64,000 bases of DNA from Dethiobacter alkaliphilus AHT 1 (lineage in GTDB: Bacteria; Bacillota; Dethiobacteria; Dethiobacterales; Dethiobacteraceae). The stretch's first letter is position 1. The number at the start of each line of letters is the position of its first letter. Of the stretch, positions 8,713 through 18,077 are shown in pieces. The stretch is from NCBI RefSeq assembly GCF_000174415.1, contig NZ_ACJM01000002.1, forward strand, positions 62,001-126,000. The letters run 5' to 3'. The notes beneath the pieces were generated by a model. It saw only the letters and a program-made list of their open reading frames with translations. It did no database searches and was not told the origin of the DNA. A program made the position numbers and the translations under genes.

Positions 8713-10407
8713 TTAGAAGGCAAAGATCACAGGTAACCAGAAGTAAGCAAATAACGTAATCACCGCTATCCCCAGGATGTTTAGCCAGGAGCCGGCCTTT
8801 ACCATTTGGGGAATGGTAATGTAGCCGCTACCAAAGATTACTGCGTTTGGTGGTGTGGCCACCGGCAGCATAAACGCATATGAGGCTGCGGTAGCTGCGG
8901 TAATCATTAAAGCAAAAGGATGAATGGCCATGGCAGCAGCCATTGCCGCCATAATGGGCATCATCATGGAAGTGGTGGCGGTGTTGGAGGTGATTTCCGT
9001 CAGATAAATTACCAGAGCCACAACTGCCAGCACAATCCAAATCATTTGTGCACCTTCAAGAACAGAGAGCTGCATGCCGATCCACTCAGCCAGACCTGAA
9101 TTTGTAAATCCGGCTGCGATGGCAAGGCCGCCCCCAAACAATAACAGGATACCCCAGGGAACCTTAACGGCCGTATGCCAGTCGTTTAAAAACTCTCCTT
9201 TTTTCAGGTTAACGGGAATAAGGAAGGTGATAATAGCCCCTAAAATAGCTATCAGCGCATCATTTATCATGGGGAAATAGTTCTCCAGAACAAAGGAGCG
9301 ACTAATCCAGGCCAGTGCCACAAAGAGAAACACTGCGCCCACCATTTTTTCTTCTCTGGAGATTATGCCAAGCTCGGCCTGTTCCTTACGAATAACTTCA
9401 CGGCCCCCGGGAATCTCTTTAAGTTTGGTGGGATACGCAACCCGGGTCATGTACAGCCAGGCCAAAACCATGAAAATTATAGAAATGGGCATTCCATAAG
9501 CCATCCACTGGGCAAAACCAATGGTCACGCCAAACATTTCCTCAGCTGCTCCGGCAAAGATAATGTTGGGGGGAGTACCAATAAGGGTGGCAACACCGCC
9601 GATGGATGCAGAATAGCCGATACAAAGCATCAGGCAGGTACCGAAATTAAACTTACCCTTACGGACATCAATTCCCTCAATACCCTGCTCCTGGACCAAC
9701 GTAGCCACCTGCAAAATCACAGCAAGACCAATGGGTAGCATCATCATGGTGGTGGCGGTATTGGAAATCCACATGGACAGAAAACCGGTAGCGGCCATAA
9801 AGCCCAGAATAAGCCGGTTGGGGCTGGTGCCGATAAAATTAATAATTGCCAGAGCAATACGGCAGTGCAGATTCCATTTTTCCATGCACACCGCAATCAT
9901 AAAACCACCCATGAACAAAAACACATTAGGGTTAGCATACGGTGCAGTGGTTTCTCCCACAGCCATGGCACCGGTTAATGGAAAGAGTACAATAGGAAGA
10001 AGGGAAGTTACAGGAATGGGAATAGCCTCGGTAATCCACCAGGTGGCAATCCAGGCGGTACTGGCCAGAACACGCTGTGCGTCCACACTCATACCTTCTG
10101 GGGTGGGCATCACTAAGAAGATTATAAAGAGCAGAGGACCTAAGAAAAGTCCGATTCTTTGGCGTGGTCCGTAATCATGACTTACATCCATTCCTTCTTT
10201 AGGGCTGCGGTCTCCTCCGGGTACAATCTCATTTTCATCAATTTCGCAATGAACCTTTTGGGCTAATTCCTTGCGTTCGCTATCCGAATCTGCCAGCATT
10301 AACTGATCTTTGGCTGAAAAATTTAATTTCATCATGTTTTTTGCCTGACGATGCAGATGCCACATATACAGCCAAAAACCTTTTAATCCTTCACTCCGGA
10401 ATGACAT
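8713..10407 (-). CDS. SLC13/DASS family sodium-coupled carboxylate transporter (copy 1)
   Basis: The 564-residue protein has about twelve membrane segments. It carries both DASS hairpin signatures with SNT sodium-site motifs: ISNTATTMMMLPIG in the first half and TSNTATTSMMMPI in the second. The start is the ATG with AAGGAGGTTGATT upstream; an upstream in-frame ATG lacks a ribosome binding site and its extra 29 residues are not shared with the paralogue. The family moves di- or tricarboxylates or sulfate with Na+. An unusual N-terminal cytosolic extension of about 85 residues (LYMWHLHRQAKN, NFSAKDQLMLA) precedes the first helix. The neighbouring gene is a close paralogue. Confidence 0.9.
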   Translation of the reverse strand: MSFRSEGLKGFWLYMWHLHRQAKNMMKLNFSAKDQLMLADSDSERKELAQKVHCEIDENEIVPGGDRSPKEGMDVSHDYGPRQRIGLFLGPLLFIIFLVMPTPEGMSVDAQRVLASTAWIATWWITEAIPIPVTSLLPIVLFPLTGAMAVGETTAPYANPNVFLFMGGFMIAVCMEKWNLHCRIALAIINFIGTSPNRLILGFMAATGFLSMWISNTATTMMMLPIGLAVILQVATLVQEQGIEGIDVRKGKFNFGTCLMLCIGYSASIGGVATLIGTPPNIIFAGAAEEMFGVTIGFAQWMAYGMPISIIFMVLAWLYMTRVAYPTKLKEIPGGREVIRKEQAELGIISREEKMVGAVFLFVALAWISRSFVLENYFPMINDALIAILGAIITFLIPVNLKKGEFLNDWHTAVKVPWGILLLFGGGLAIAAGFTNSGLAEWIGMQLSVLEGAQMIWIVLAVVALVIYLTEITSNTATTSMMMPIMAAMAAAMAIHPFALMITAATAASYAFMLPVATPPNAVIFGSGYITIPQMVKAGSWLNILGIAVITLFAYFWLPVIFAF

Positions 10408-10546
10408 AATCAACCTCCTTTGACTGTTAATTCTTTCACTATTATAGTAATATAAAAAATTCAGACTTATCAATAAAATGGGAAATTTGCTCATATTGTT
10501 CTTTTTAATCTTTTAATATTTAAAATAATTCTAAATACACAGTCAA

Positions 10547-10575
10547 AATGCCGGTACAACAAGTGTACCGGCATT
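10547..10575 (-). terminator. Terminator between the two DASS genes
   Basis: AATGCCGGTAC at 10547-10557 pairs perfectly with GTACCGGCATT at 10565-10575 across a 7-nt loop. A short T-rich stretch follows on the minus strand. It should end transcripts of the upstream paralogue. Confidence 0.75.
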
Positions 10576-10585
10576 GGTGATTCTA

Positions 10586-12271
10586 TTAAAAGATTATGGG
10601 TAACCAGAAGTAAGCAAACAGTGTAATTACTATTACACCCAAAATATTCAGCCAGGCGCCGGCCTTAACCATTTGCGGGATGGTAATATAGCCGCTGCCA
10701 AAGATTACAGCATTGGGCGGTGTGGCCACCGGCAACATGAAAGCATAAGAAGCGGCGGTAGCAGCAGTAATCATCATAGTAAAGGGAGGAACAGCCATGG
10801 CAGCAGCCATTGCCGCCATAATGGGCATCATCATGGAAGTGGTGGCGGTATTAGAGGTGATCTCCGTCAGATAAATTACCAGTGTTACCACAGCCAGGAC
10901 AATCAAAATCATAGCAGTACCTTCCAAAGCAGACAGCTGCATTCCGATCCACTCAGCCAAGCCTGTGGTGGAAAACCCTGCTGCAATGGCCAGGCCGCCA
11001 CCAAATAACAAAAGAATTCCCCAGGGAACCTTAACCGCAGTGTGCCAGTCGTTTAAAAACTCTCCTTTTTTCAGGTTAACGGGAATGAGGAAGGTGATAA
11101 TAGCCCCTAAGATAGCAATCAAGGCATCATTGATCATGGGGAAATAGGTCTCCAGGATAAAAGAGCGGCTAATCCAGGCCAATGCCACAAAGAGAAAAAC
11201 TCCGGCCACCAATTTTTCTTCTCTGGAGATGGTACCCAACTCAGCCATTTCCGACTGAATTACTTCACGCCCACCGGGAATTTCTTTTAATTTGGTAGGA
11301 TAGGCAACCCGTGTCATATACAGCCATGCAATTAACATGAAGACAACTGAAATGGGCAAGCCGTAAGCCATCCACTGGGCAAAGCCAATGGTAACACCAA
11401 ACATTTCCTCAGCTGCTCCGGCAAAAATAATGTTGGGCGGAGTACCAATAAGAGTGGCCACACCGCCGATGGATGCAGAATAGCCGATACAAAGCATCAG
11501 GCAGGTGCCGAAATTAAACTTACCCTTACGAACATCGATGCCTTCAATGCCTTGTTCTTCAACCAAAGTAGCCACCTGTAAAATCACAGCCAGGCCGATG
11601 GGCAGCATCATCATGGTGGTAGCGGTATTGGAAATCCACATGGACAGAAAACCGGTAGCCGCCATAAAGCCCAGAATAAGCCGGTTAGGGCTGGTGCCAA
11701 TAAAATTAATAATACCCAAAGCAATGCGTGAGTGTAAGTTCCATTTTTCCATACAAACAGCAATCATAAATCCACCCATAAACAAAAACACATTGGGATT
11801 GGCATAGGGGGCAGTCGTATCTCCTACCGCCATGCTGCCGGTCAGAGGAAAAAGTACAATGGGTAACAAGGAGGTGACAGGAATGGGAATAGCTTCAGTG
11901 ATCCACCACGTGGCAATCCAGGCCGTGCTGGCCAATACCCTCTGTGCCTCCGGACTCATGCCTTCAGGGTTAGGCATTATTAAAAAGATAAAAAAGAGCA
12001 AGGGACCCAGAAACAATCCGATTCTCTGCCGCGGACCGTAATCGTGGCTGACATCCATTCCTTCTTTGGGACTGCGATCTCCCCCTGGTAAAACCTCATT
12101 TTCGTCTATACCGTAGTGAGTTTTATCTGCCGGTTCTTTTCGTTCTTCCTCGGATTCTGCCAACATCATTTGCTCTTTGGCAGAAAAGTTTAGTTTCATT
12201 ACGTTTTTTGTTTGTCGATGCAGTTGCCACATATAAAGCCAAAATCCTTTTAGTCCTTCACTCCGAGACAT
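10586..12271 (-). CDS. SLC13/DASS family sodium-coupled carboxylate transporter (copy 2)
   Basis: The 561-residue paralogue is nearly identical to the preceding transporter through the membrane core, including both SNT sites and EITSNTATTSMM. Differences concentrate in the N-terminal cytosolic region and a few loop positions. The ATG start (MSRSEGLKGFW) has AAGGGGGT upstream, and the more distal ATG is not conserved between copies. Each copy has its own terminator and promoter region, so this is a tandem duplication with independent expression rather than an operon. The substrate is unknown; dicarboxylate uptake is the family default. Confidence 0.9.
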   Translation of the reverse strand: MSRSEGLKGFWLYMWQLHRQTKNVMKLNFSAKEQMMLAESEEERKEPADKTHYGIDENEVLPGGDRSPKEGMDVSHDYGPRQRIGLFLGPLLFFIFLIMPNPEGMSPEAQRVLASTAWIATWWITEAIPIPVTSLLPIVLFPLTGSMAVGDTTAPYANPNVFLFMGGFMIAVCMEKWNLHSRIALGIINFIGTSPNRLILGFMAATGFLSMWISNTATTMMMLPIGLAVILQVATLVEEQGIEGIDVRKGKFNFGTCLMLCIGYSASIGGVATLIGTPPNIIFAGAAEEMFGVTIGFAQWMAYGLPISVVFMLIAWLYMTRVAYPTKLKEIPGGREVIQSEMAELGTISREEKLVAGVFLFVALAWISRSFILETYFPMINDALIAILGAIITFLIPVNLKKGEFLNDWHTAVKVPWGILLLFGGGLAIAAGFSTTGLAEWIGMQLSALEGTAMILIVLAVVTLVIYLTEITSNTATTSMMMPIMAAMAAAMAVPPFTMMITAATAASYAFMLPVATPPNAVIFGSGYITIPQMVKAGAWLNILGVIVITLFAYFWLPIIF

Positions 12272-12400
12272 GAGAAACCCCCTTAGTATAAAAATAATTA
12301 CTTTTATTATATTAATTAAAAGATTCACAACAATCAATAATATGTCGAAATTTGTTCATTATGGTCTTATAAATCTTTTAATTTTTCTACATTTTCAAAA

Positions 12401-12475
12401 GAAAGGCACGCTTATTGAAGTTCCCTCAACGCGTGCTTTCACCCTTAGCAGCTTAGCAAAACTGCATTACAATTT
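12401..12475. repeat. Two-copy intergenic repeat, copy 1
   Basis: A GCACGC...GCGTGC hairpin followed by CTTAGCAGCTT-CGCAAA-CTGC-like sequence matches a second copy at 51909-51998. In both copies the hairpin loop contains TTATT and TTCCCTC. Either strand could use the hairpin as a terminator. Confidence 0.6.
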
Positions 12476-12501
12476 TCTGGCAGCAAAAAAAAATAGGCTT
12501 T

Positions 12502-12867
12502 TCAGCCCATTATCATCCCCACTAACCAAATTATAAAAACTGTAAATAAGGCCAGCAAAGACAGCCGGATCACTCTCTGTGGTGAGCGTGATTTTCTTTT
12601 TTGCCATTCTTCCAAAGTAAGCTTACCTACAGCAAAATTATAATCATCCTCACTTAGCAGACTCAGCTTTCTCTTTTGTCCATGGTCATCAATAACAATC
12701 TCTCTGGGATAGGAAGTGGTGAAGTGGTCATCATCTTCCTTTAAACGGCGGCCCGGCCATTTATGATGGCCAAAATCCTGGAGAAAATGCCACTGTTCAT
12801 CAACAATTTTGTACTTTCCCTGCTTTTTTATCTCATTGTATCGATCGTGACATAAATCCTGGTACAT
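12502..12867 (-). CDS. Hypothetical C-terminally membrane-anchored protein
   Basis: The 121-residue protein has a hydrophilic, charged N-terminal part (about 1-95; WHFLQDFGHHKWPGRR, then KLSLLSEDD) and one C-terminal transmembrane segment (SLLALFTVFIIWLVGMIMG). AAGGAG precedes the ATG. It starts 14 nt after the CoA-transferase B gene and is probably co-transcribed with both subunits. I do not recognise the family. The tail-anchor topology would place the soluble part in the cytoplasm. Confidence 0.7.
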   Translation of the reverse strand: MYQDLCHDRYNEIKKQGKYKIVDEQWHFLQDFGHHKWPGRRLKEDDDHFTTSYPREIVIDDHGQKRKLSLLSEDDYNFAVGKLTLEEWQKRKSRSPQRVIRLSLLALFTVFIIWLVGMIMG

Positions 12868-12881
12868 TTTAGGACTCCTTA

Positions 12882-13610
12882 TTAAGCGCCAAATGCTTTT
12901 TTAGCAAAGGCAGGATAAATTTTAGCCACGTTTTCCCGGACAGGTCCCCGCAGCAGTTTCAGTTCATCTTCTGAAGGAGGCTCCGTTGAACCGGCAAATC
13001 CTTCAAACAAAGGCAGTTCAAATCCAGTATTAGCCTGTACTTCTTCAGCAGTATGACCGGGATGTACAGAGTACAACTCCAACAAACCACTATCCTCATT
13101 GCGCACCAAAATAGCCAGCGGTGTTACCAAAAAGTGTAAACCACCGGGACGATGGACGGAGGGAGGAGAGGAGGCACTGCTGGTGGTGAAATCCACCTGC
13201 TCCACAAAGGATTTTGCGGAATGGTCGGTTTTAAACAGTACAACCTTCTTTACCATGTAATAAAGCATAGCCGAGCCTGCCCCGCCGGGCAGCCTGACTT
13301 TCGGCTTATCATAATCGCCGATGGCATGCAAATTAATATTACCCTTACGGTCAATCTGGGCCCCGCTTAAAAAGAAATAATCAAAACGGCCTTTTTGAGC
13401 CATATTAAAAAACTCCATGCTGCCTTCAGAAAAAGGCCACCAATCTTTACTCCCCATAATGTACACATCACTGTCCGGCGCATGGCTTTCCCTGGCCAAC
13501 AGAGCCGCTGTGGAAGGAATGGGGGAGAAAGTACCCACAGCGATGGTTTCCCCGTTTTTTACCTGCCGGGCAATCACTGTGGCCATTAATTCTTCCGTGG
13601 TATAGTTCAC
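12882..13610 (-). CDS. CoA-transferase subunit B (class I family, IpdB-like)
   Basis: The 242-residue protein shows the class I CoA-transferase beta fold pattern: GETIAVGTFSPIPSTAALLARESHAP near the N-terminus, FFLSGAQIDRKGNIN and the glycine-rich LPGGAGSA. Where glutaconate- and oxoacid-type enzymes have the catalytic Glu after the conserved APN-like stretch, this protein reads VYIMGSKDWWPF, with no Glu apparent. That resembles family members working as hydrolases or with a residue from the other subunit. It overlaps the A-subunit stop (ATGA), so the two are translationally coupled. Natural substrate unknown. Confidence 0.85.
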   Translation of the reverse strand: MNYTTEELMATVIARQVKNGETIAVGTFSPIPSTAALLARESHAPDSDVYIMGSKDWWPFSEGSMEFFNMAQKGRFDYFFLSGAQIDRKGNINLHAIGDYDKPKVRLPGGAGSAMLYYMVKKVVLFKTDHSAKSFVEQVDFTTSSASSPPSVHRPGGLHFLVTPLAILVRNEDSGLLELYSVHPGHTAEEVQANTGFELPLFEGFAGSTEPPSEDELKLLRGPVRENVAKIYPAFAKKAFGA

Positions 13611-14437
13611 TTTGCTTCACCTCCGTCACTAAAACGGCGGCAGAATGTCTCAATGTACCGGGCAAATCCTTCCGGATCCTTTGCCGCCCCCTGGTAAGCC
13701 TTCAAAGCTTCTATGTCTGCCCGGTAATAGCTCCCGCAAGCTGTGGGGAAGGCTCCCTGCGGCAATCTCACCACAGCATCAACATGAACACGGCTAACAA
13801 AGTTACCCCGCTGCGAAGACTTTAATTCTTCAGTATCCACAATCTCCTCAGCAGAGATAATCACTTTTTGCGAAGCCCGGGCCAGCAGGGCATCATCTAT
13901 ACTGCTGTTCACAATACAGTTGCCAAAACCATCAGCTTTAAAGGCATGAATTAGGGAAACATCCGGACTAATTGCCGGGACTACCAATACTTCATCATCT
14001 CCATATGGATTTTTAACAATTTTAAAATCAGGACGCACACTGGTATAATCGGTACCAATCACACCCCGCACAGGCATAAACGGAATCCCCATCGCTCCAG
14101 CCTGGAGCGCAGCCAAAAGACCCGGTCAGGTATGATCCAGTACTTTTACCGTACCGGACTGGACACTCTGCCGAAAAGCAGGAGCCATTCCCAACTCTTC
14201 AAAGCCCAATTGAGCCAATTCCACAGAGCGCACCGCGCCGGCGCCAATTAACAAATCGGCAGCAAACCCACCAATGGGTGCCACCACCACATCCAAATCT
14301 TTTACATCACTTAGAATCAACTGGGTAACCAGGCCCACCGGGTTCATGGCCAGCGGTCCGCCACCCAAGCCTAGCTGCATCCCGTCCTGAACCAATGACA
14401 ATGCATCGGAGACGGACACTACTTTATTCGCAGGCAT
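13607..14437 (-). CDS. CoA-transferase subunit A with in-frame UGA codon 104 (candidate selenoprotein)
   Basis: Two pieces of one gene lie in the same frame, separated only by TGA at 14126-14128. The N-terminal 103 residues (LGLGGGPLAMNPVGLV, VVVAPIGGFAADLLIGAGAV) and the C-terminal 172 (LQAGAMGIPFMPVRGVIGTD, ADGFGNC) together form a normal-length class I CoA-transferase alpha subunit. GGAGGTGTTGGA precedes the ATG. The first codon after the gap that could restart (TTG at 14116) has no ribosome binding site. Sixteen nt after the UGA is a perfect 7-bp hairpin fitting bacterial SECIS geometry. The context residues are HT-UGA-PG. A recent nonsense mutation or sequencing error remains possible, but the rest of the gene and its coupled partner look intact. 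Confidence 0.75.
14093..14109 (-). promoter_or_regulatory. bSECIS-like hairpin after the CoA-transferase UGA
   Basis: On the transcript CGCTCCA pairs with TGGAGCG across the loop GGC. The loop begins with G and lies 23 nt after the UGA. The general bacterial SECIS description is an upper stem of at least 4 bp, a small apical loop with G in its first two positions, and a loop about 16-37 nt from UGA. All three hold. The hairpin also encodes ALQAGA, so chance is not excluded. Confidence 0.6.
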
Positions 14438-14587
14438 TCCAACACCTCCATATTGTCATAATATTTTGACAAAAGCATCTTGATTTCCTGCCATAAATAC
14501 TTTTTTTTAATCCTGAGCAAATTAACACGAAAAACAGGAAAAATATACAAAGATGTAGAATCTGCCTTGAGGAAAGAGGTGAAAGTT

Positions 14588-15307
14588 TTGCCCAAAGCAA
14601 TATTATTCGATTTGGACGGAACATTATTAAACGTAGACATGGATGATTTCCTCGGCCGGTACTTAAAGCGGTTGGCAGTTCACTTTGCCCACATGATGGA
14701 CCCACAGGAGTTTGTGGTAAACCTTATGGCTTCCACACAAGCCATGATTGAAAACCGTGATCCTCAAAAAACAAACAGGGAGGCTTTTTGGGAGCACTTC
14801 TTAACCACGCTGCCCCATAAACCGGAAGCAGTTTATCCCCATATCGACACCTTTTATCAGGATGTCTTTCCGGAATTAAAGCCCTATGTTAAACCATATC
14901 CCCACACCCCGGAGGTGCTGGCCTCCGCAACTAAACATGCCTGCCCGCTAGTGCTGGCCACAAATCCGGTATTCCCCTTAGCAGCTATCCGCCACCGCAT
15001 GAATTGGGCAGGCCTCACAGAAGAGCAATTTGCCCTGGTCACATCTTATGAACACATGCATTACTGTAAACCCCACCCGGAATACTATCTGGAGATTGCC
15101 GAGCGCATTAACGTTGCTCCCCAGGACTGCTTAATGATTGGCAACGATGCCGACGATGATATCCGTGCCGCCGCCAAAGCCGGCATGCAAACCTATCTGG
15201 TAAAAGATCTGGTAGTAAATAAATCCGGTAAACCACCGCAGGCCGATTTCTCCGGCCACATAAAAGATATCCCGTCTTTTCTGGAAAAACTCAAAGAGGA
15301 CAGCTAG
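14588..15307 (+). CDS. HAD family hydrolase
   Basis: This is a roughly 240-residue haloacid-dehalogenase-type phosphatase. Motif I is FDLDGTLLN with both aspartates, motif II is LATNP, motif III is CKPHPEYY with the Lys, and motif IV is MIGNDADDDIRAAAKAG. I favour TTG at 14588 (AGAGGTG 7 nt upstream) because the product then starts just before motif I; a GTG at 14579 and an ATG at 14480 are in frame but poorly placed. It is divergent from the CoA-transferase operon and 16 nt ahead of adenine deaminase. The substrate is unknown; a nucleotide-related phosphatase would fit the context. Confidence 0.85.
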   Translation: MPKAILFDLDGTLLNVDMDDFLGRYLKRLAVHFAHMMDPQEFVVNLMASTQAMIENRDPQKTNREAFWEHFLTTLPHKPEAVYPHIDTFYQDVFPELKPYVKPYPHTPEVLASATKHACPLVLATNPVFPLAAIRHRMNWAGLTEEQFALVTSYEHMHYCKPHPEYYLEIAERINVAPQDCLMIGNDADDDIRAAAKAGMQTYLVKDLVVNKSGKPPQADFSGHIKDIPSFLEKLKEDS

Positions 15308-15323
15308 TGGAAGGAGCAATATA

Positions 15324-17123
15324 ATGGGCGAACGTAAAGAAAACAACTTACAGGATGTGTCCCAAACGCTGGTGGATGTGGCCATGGGACGTAAGACTGC
15401 CGACTTGGTGATAAAGGATGCACGTCTGGTAAACGTACATACCGCTGAAATCATCCCCGGTACCGATGTAGCAGTAGCCGAAGGCCGCATCGCCCTGGTG
15501 GGTGATGCCTCCCATACCATCGGTCCGGAGACCACAGTTATTGATGCCGCCGGCAAATACCTGGCTCCGGGATTTCTCGATGGCCATATTCATGTGGAAA
15601 GCAGTATGGTTAATGTCACAGGCTTTGCCGGAGCCGTCATGCCCCACGGTACCACAGCCATCTTCATGGACCCTCATGAAATCGCCAATGTCCTGGGAAT
15701 GGAAGGAATACGCCTGATGCATGAAGAGGGAAAAACAGTTCCCTTGCGCGTCTTTACCACCGTACCATCCTGTGTTCCCGCAGCTCCCGGCATGGAGGAT
15801 GCCGGTGCCGCCATCGGCCCTGAGGAAGTACGGGAAGTACTCTCTTGGGAGGGGGTAGCCGGCCTTGGCGAAATGATGAATTTCCCCGGAGTTTTAGCCA
15901 ATGACCCGCACGTCCATGCCATTATCAAAGAAACCCTGGCCGCCGGCAAAGTAGTCACCGGTCATTATGCTATGCCCACCGAAGGCCCGGGCCTTCATGC
16001 CTACATGTCCGCCGGCATCTCCTCCTGCCACGAGTCGGTTACCAAAGAAGGTGCCCTGGCCAAGCTCCGCAGCGGCATGTATGCCATGCTTCGTGAAGGC
16101 TCTGCCTGGCATGATGTAAAGGAAACCATCCGCGCTGTAACCGAACACAACATCGACAGCAGCTACTGCATACTCTGCTCCGATGATACCCACCCGGAAA
16201 CCCTCTTAGAACGCGGACACCTAAACCATGTAGTAATGCGCGCCATACAGGAAGGCCTAAACCCAATCCGGGCCATTCAGATGGTAACTATAAACCCGGC
16301 CCGCTACTTTAACTGTGACAAGGACCTGGGCAGCATCGCCCCCGGCAAGTATGCAGACATGCTCCTGATTTCAGACCTGACCTGCGTCGAAGTAGACAGC
16401 GTCTTTATCGCCGGCAACCTCATCGCAGACAAAGGTAAATTGCAAACCAAACTGCCCACCCACAAATATCCGGTTTCAGTCCGCCATTCGGTTCGACTAC
16501 CCAAGCCTCTGGAAGAAGCAGATTTCCACATTAAAGCGCCAAACACCACACCCACCGTCCGTGTAATGCAAATCTCTGAAGCCCAGGTAGGCACCAAAGA
16601 ACTGCAATTACAGGTACCAGCACAAAACGGCCTGATTCATGCCGACCCCACCAAAGATCTGGCCAAAGTGGCTGTCTTTGAGCGCCACAGCGGCCAGGGC
16701 ACCCATGCCGTTGGCTTTGTCACCGGCTTTGGCTTTACCCGCGGCGCCGTGGCCTCCACAGTAGCTCACGACAGCCACAACCTGCTTATCGTAGGAACCA
16801 ACGATGCCGATATGGCCGTGGCCGGTAACATCCTGGCCGAGCATGGCGGCGGCATGGTGGCCGTCTCCGAGGGTGAAGTACTGGCCCTGGTGGAGCTTCC
16901 GGTAGCCGGCCTGATGTCAGACCAGCCGGTGGAGGAAGTAGCCCAAAACGTTGCAGCGCTGGCCAAAGCATGGCAAAACCTTGGCTGCACACTGGTCTCC
17001 CCGTTTATGACCATGGCCCTGCTTTCGTTACCTGTTATTCCCGATTTGCGTATCACCAACCGCGGCCTGGTGGACGTAACCAAGTTCGACTTTGTAAATC
17101 TTTTTGTGGGAGCTGATGAATAA
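15324..17123 (+). CDS. ade: Adenine deaminase
   Basis: The 599-residue amidohydrolase has the bacterial adenine deaminase pattern: [17 protein letters not shown] with H88 and H90, [12 protein letters not shown], a central [27 protein letters not shown] region, the metal-site stretch [10 protein letters not shown], and the C-terminal family domain ending near GCTLVSPFM. It converts adenine to hypoxanthine and ammonia in purine salvage, in the cytoplasm. Length is normal. GGAAGGAGCAATATA precedes the ATG. It overlaps the following yjbQ-type gene by one base. Confidence 0.95.
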   Translation: MGERKENNLQDVSQTLVDVAMGRKTADLVIKDARLVNVHTAEIIPGTDVAVAEGRIALVGDASHTIGPETTVIDAAGKYLAPGFLDGHIHVESSMVNVTGFAGAVMPHGTTAIFMDPHEIANVLGMEGIRLMHEEGKTVPLRVFTTVPSCVPAAPGMEDAGAAIGPEEVREVLSWEGVAGLGEMMNFPGVLANDPHVHAIIKETLAAGKVVTGHYAMPTEGPGLHAYMSAGISSCHESVTKEGALAKLRSGMYAMLREGSAWHDVKETIRAVTEHNIDSSYCILCSDDTHPETLLERGHLNHVVMRAIQEGLNPIRAIQMVTINPARYFNCDKDLGSIAPGKYADMLLISDLTCVEVDSVFIAGNLIADKGKLQTKLPTHKYPVSVRHSVRLPKPLEEADFHIKAPNTTPTVRVMQISEAQVGTKELQLQVPAQNGLIHADPTKDLAKVAVFERHSGQGTHAVGFVTGFGFTRGAVASTVAHDSHNLLIVGTNDADMAVAGNILAEHGGGMVAVSEGEVLALVELPVAGLMSDQPVEEVAQNVAALAKAWQNLGCTLVSPFMTMALLSLPVIPDLRITNRGLVDVTKFDFVNLFVGADE

Positions 17124-17536
17124 TGAAGTTCCATACCGAGTACCTGACGTTTAACACTCCTAAACGCTACCAGCTGGAAGTGATAACAGAAGAGGTCCAG
17201 CAAGCTCTGGACAAAAGCGGCATCCAGGAAGGCATGGTCCTGGTCTCGGCCATGCACATCACCGCCGGAGTATTCATTAACGACCTGGAATCCGGCATTA
17301 TGGAAGATATCCATGAAATGCTGGAACGTCTGGCACCCTTTGGCCCCGACTACCGCCACCACCGCACCGGAGAAGACAACGGTGATGCCCACCTGAAGAA
17401 CATCCTTGTGGGCCATCAGGTAATAATCCCTGTAACAAAAGGACGTTTGGATTTCGGCCCCTGGCAGCAGGTTTTCTATGCCGAATTTGACGGCCGCCGC
17501 AACAAACGGGTGGTAATCAAAGTGATGGGTGAATAA
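17123..17536 (+). CDS. YjbQ family protein (UPF0047)
   Basis: This 137-residue protein carries the family-defining stretches [46 protein letters not shown] and [13 protein letters not shown]. Members bind a metal through the conserved histidines. Some can complement thiamine-phosphate synthase, but the physiological role is unsettled. The ATG overlaps the ade stop codon (TAATG), so it is translated with adenine deaminase. Confidence 0.93.
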   Translation: MKFHTEYLTFNTPKRYQLEVITEEVQQALDKSGIQEGMVLVSAMHITAGVFINDLESGIMEDIHEMLERLAPFGPDYRHHRTGEDNGDAHLKNILVGHQVIIPVTKGRLDFGPWQQVFYAEFDGRRNKRVVIKVMGE

Positions 17537-17551
17537 TACGTGTAAAACCCC

Positions 17552-17587
17552 CCTGTCAGGGCAAAATAATAAAAACAATCTGACAGG
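17552..17587 (+). promoter_or_regulatory. Inverted repeat ahead of the small protein gene
   Basis: CCTGTCAG (17552-17559) and CTGACAGG (17580-17587) flank an A-rich 20-nt loop and end next to the ribosome binding site of the gene at 17597. It could attenuate the upstream operon or shield that site. Confidence 0.4.
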
Positions 17588-17596
17588 CGGGATAAT

Positions 17597-17998
17597 ATGA
17601 AAGTCAATTTGGTAATTGGTAAATTTCGCTCCAAGGACAACGCACGCTTGGCTATCTGGGAACTGGGAGAGCAGGGATTTATGAAAGTCTCTTTTCACCA
17701 GCTTACCGACGACCCGGTAGAAGGGGTAGACCCCATGAACAACGCGTATTCCGCTGAACTCCCTCTGTATGCCCGAGGCGTAATGGGCAGCGATGTAGCC
17801 GTAGAAGGCCGCTCCAGCTCCGACCTCTACAATGAGGAGGATGCCAAAAAAATGATGGGGGAAGGAACCCATTTACCAGCTGCTTACGCTGTGGCCGTCA
17901 ATGTTACCGAAAGCGACAAACCCCACTTTGCCGTAGACATCCTCAATAAACACGGTGCAAATGCCCAAACATACGAAACAGAAGTAGAAGACGAATAG
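17597..17998 (+). CDS. Small soluble protein of unknown function
   Basis: This acidic 133-residue protein begins VNLVIGKFRSKDNARLAIWELGEQGF and ends with VDILNKHGANAQTYETEVEDE. The pattern of a beta-alpha-beta start and a C-terminal HGA element resembles ferredoxin-like folds of general-stress-type proteins, which is only an impression. The ATG is preceded by a weak GGCGGGAT site. It has its own terminator and no partner gene, and I do not recognise the family. Confidence 0.75.
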   Translation: MKVNLVIGKFRSKDNARLAIWELGEQGFMKVSFHQLTDDPVEGVDPMNNAYSAELPLYARGVMGSDVAVEGRSSSDLYNEEDAKKMMGEGTHLPAAYAVAVNVTESDKPHFAVDILNKHGANAQTYETEVEDE

Positions 17999-18020
17999 GC
18001 GCAACCAGCGCCTATTTTTG
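17995..18020 (+). terminator. Rho-independent terminator
   Basis: ATAGGCGC pairs with GCGCCTAT around AACCA and is followed by TTTT, overlapping the stop codon of the preceding gene. Confidence 0.85.
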
Positions 18021-18077
18021 CTTTGCAGGTTTTTTTCAACGCAGGTCGAATAGAAAGGGTGAGGAGGTAGTTGAACA

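Noticed and set aside
9731-11807. Long antisense frames over the DASS genes
   Set aside because: They mirror each other because the sense genes are paralogues, and they have low-complexity, non-protein-like composition.
12340-12365. TGTCGAA upstream of the second DASS gene as a fifth copy of the bipartite motif
   Set aside because: It is on the opposite strand to the gene and lacks the AGGAA element at 12-13 nt.
14419-14705. Minus-strand frames upstream of the CoA-transferase A start
   Set aside because: They overlap the HAD gene and have no ribosome binding site. The ATG at 14437 with GGAGGTG explains the A subunit.
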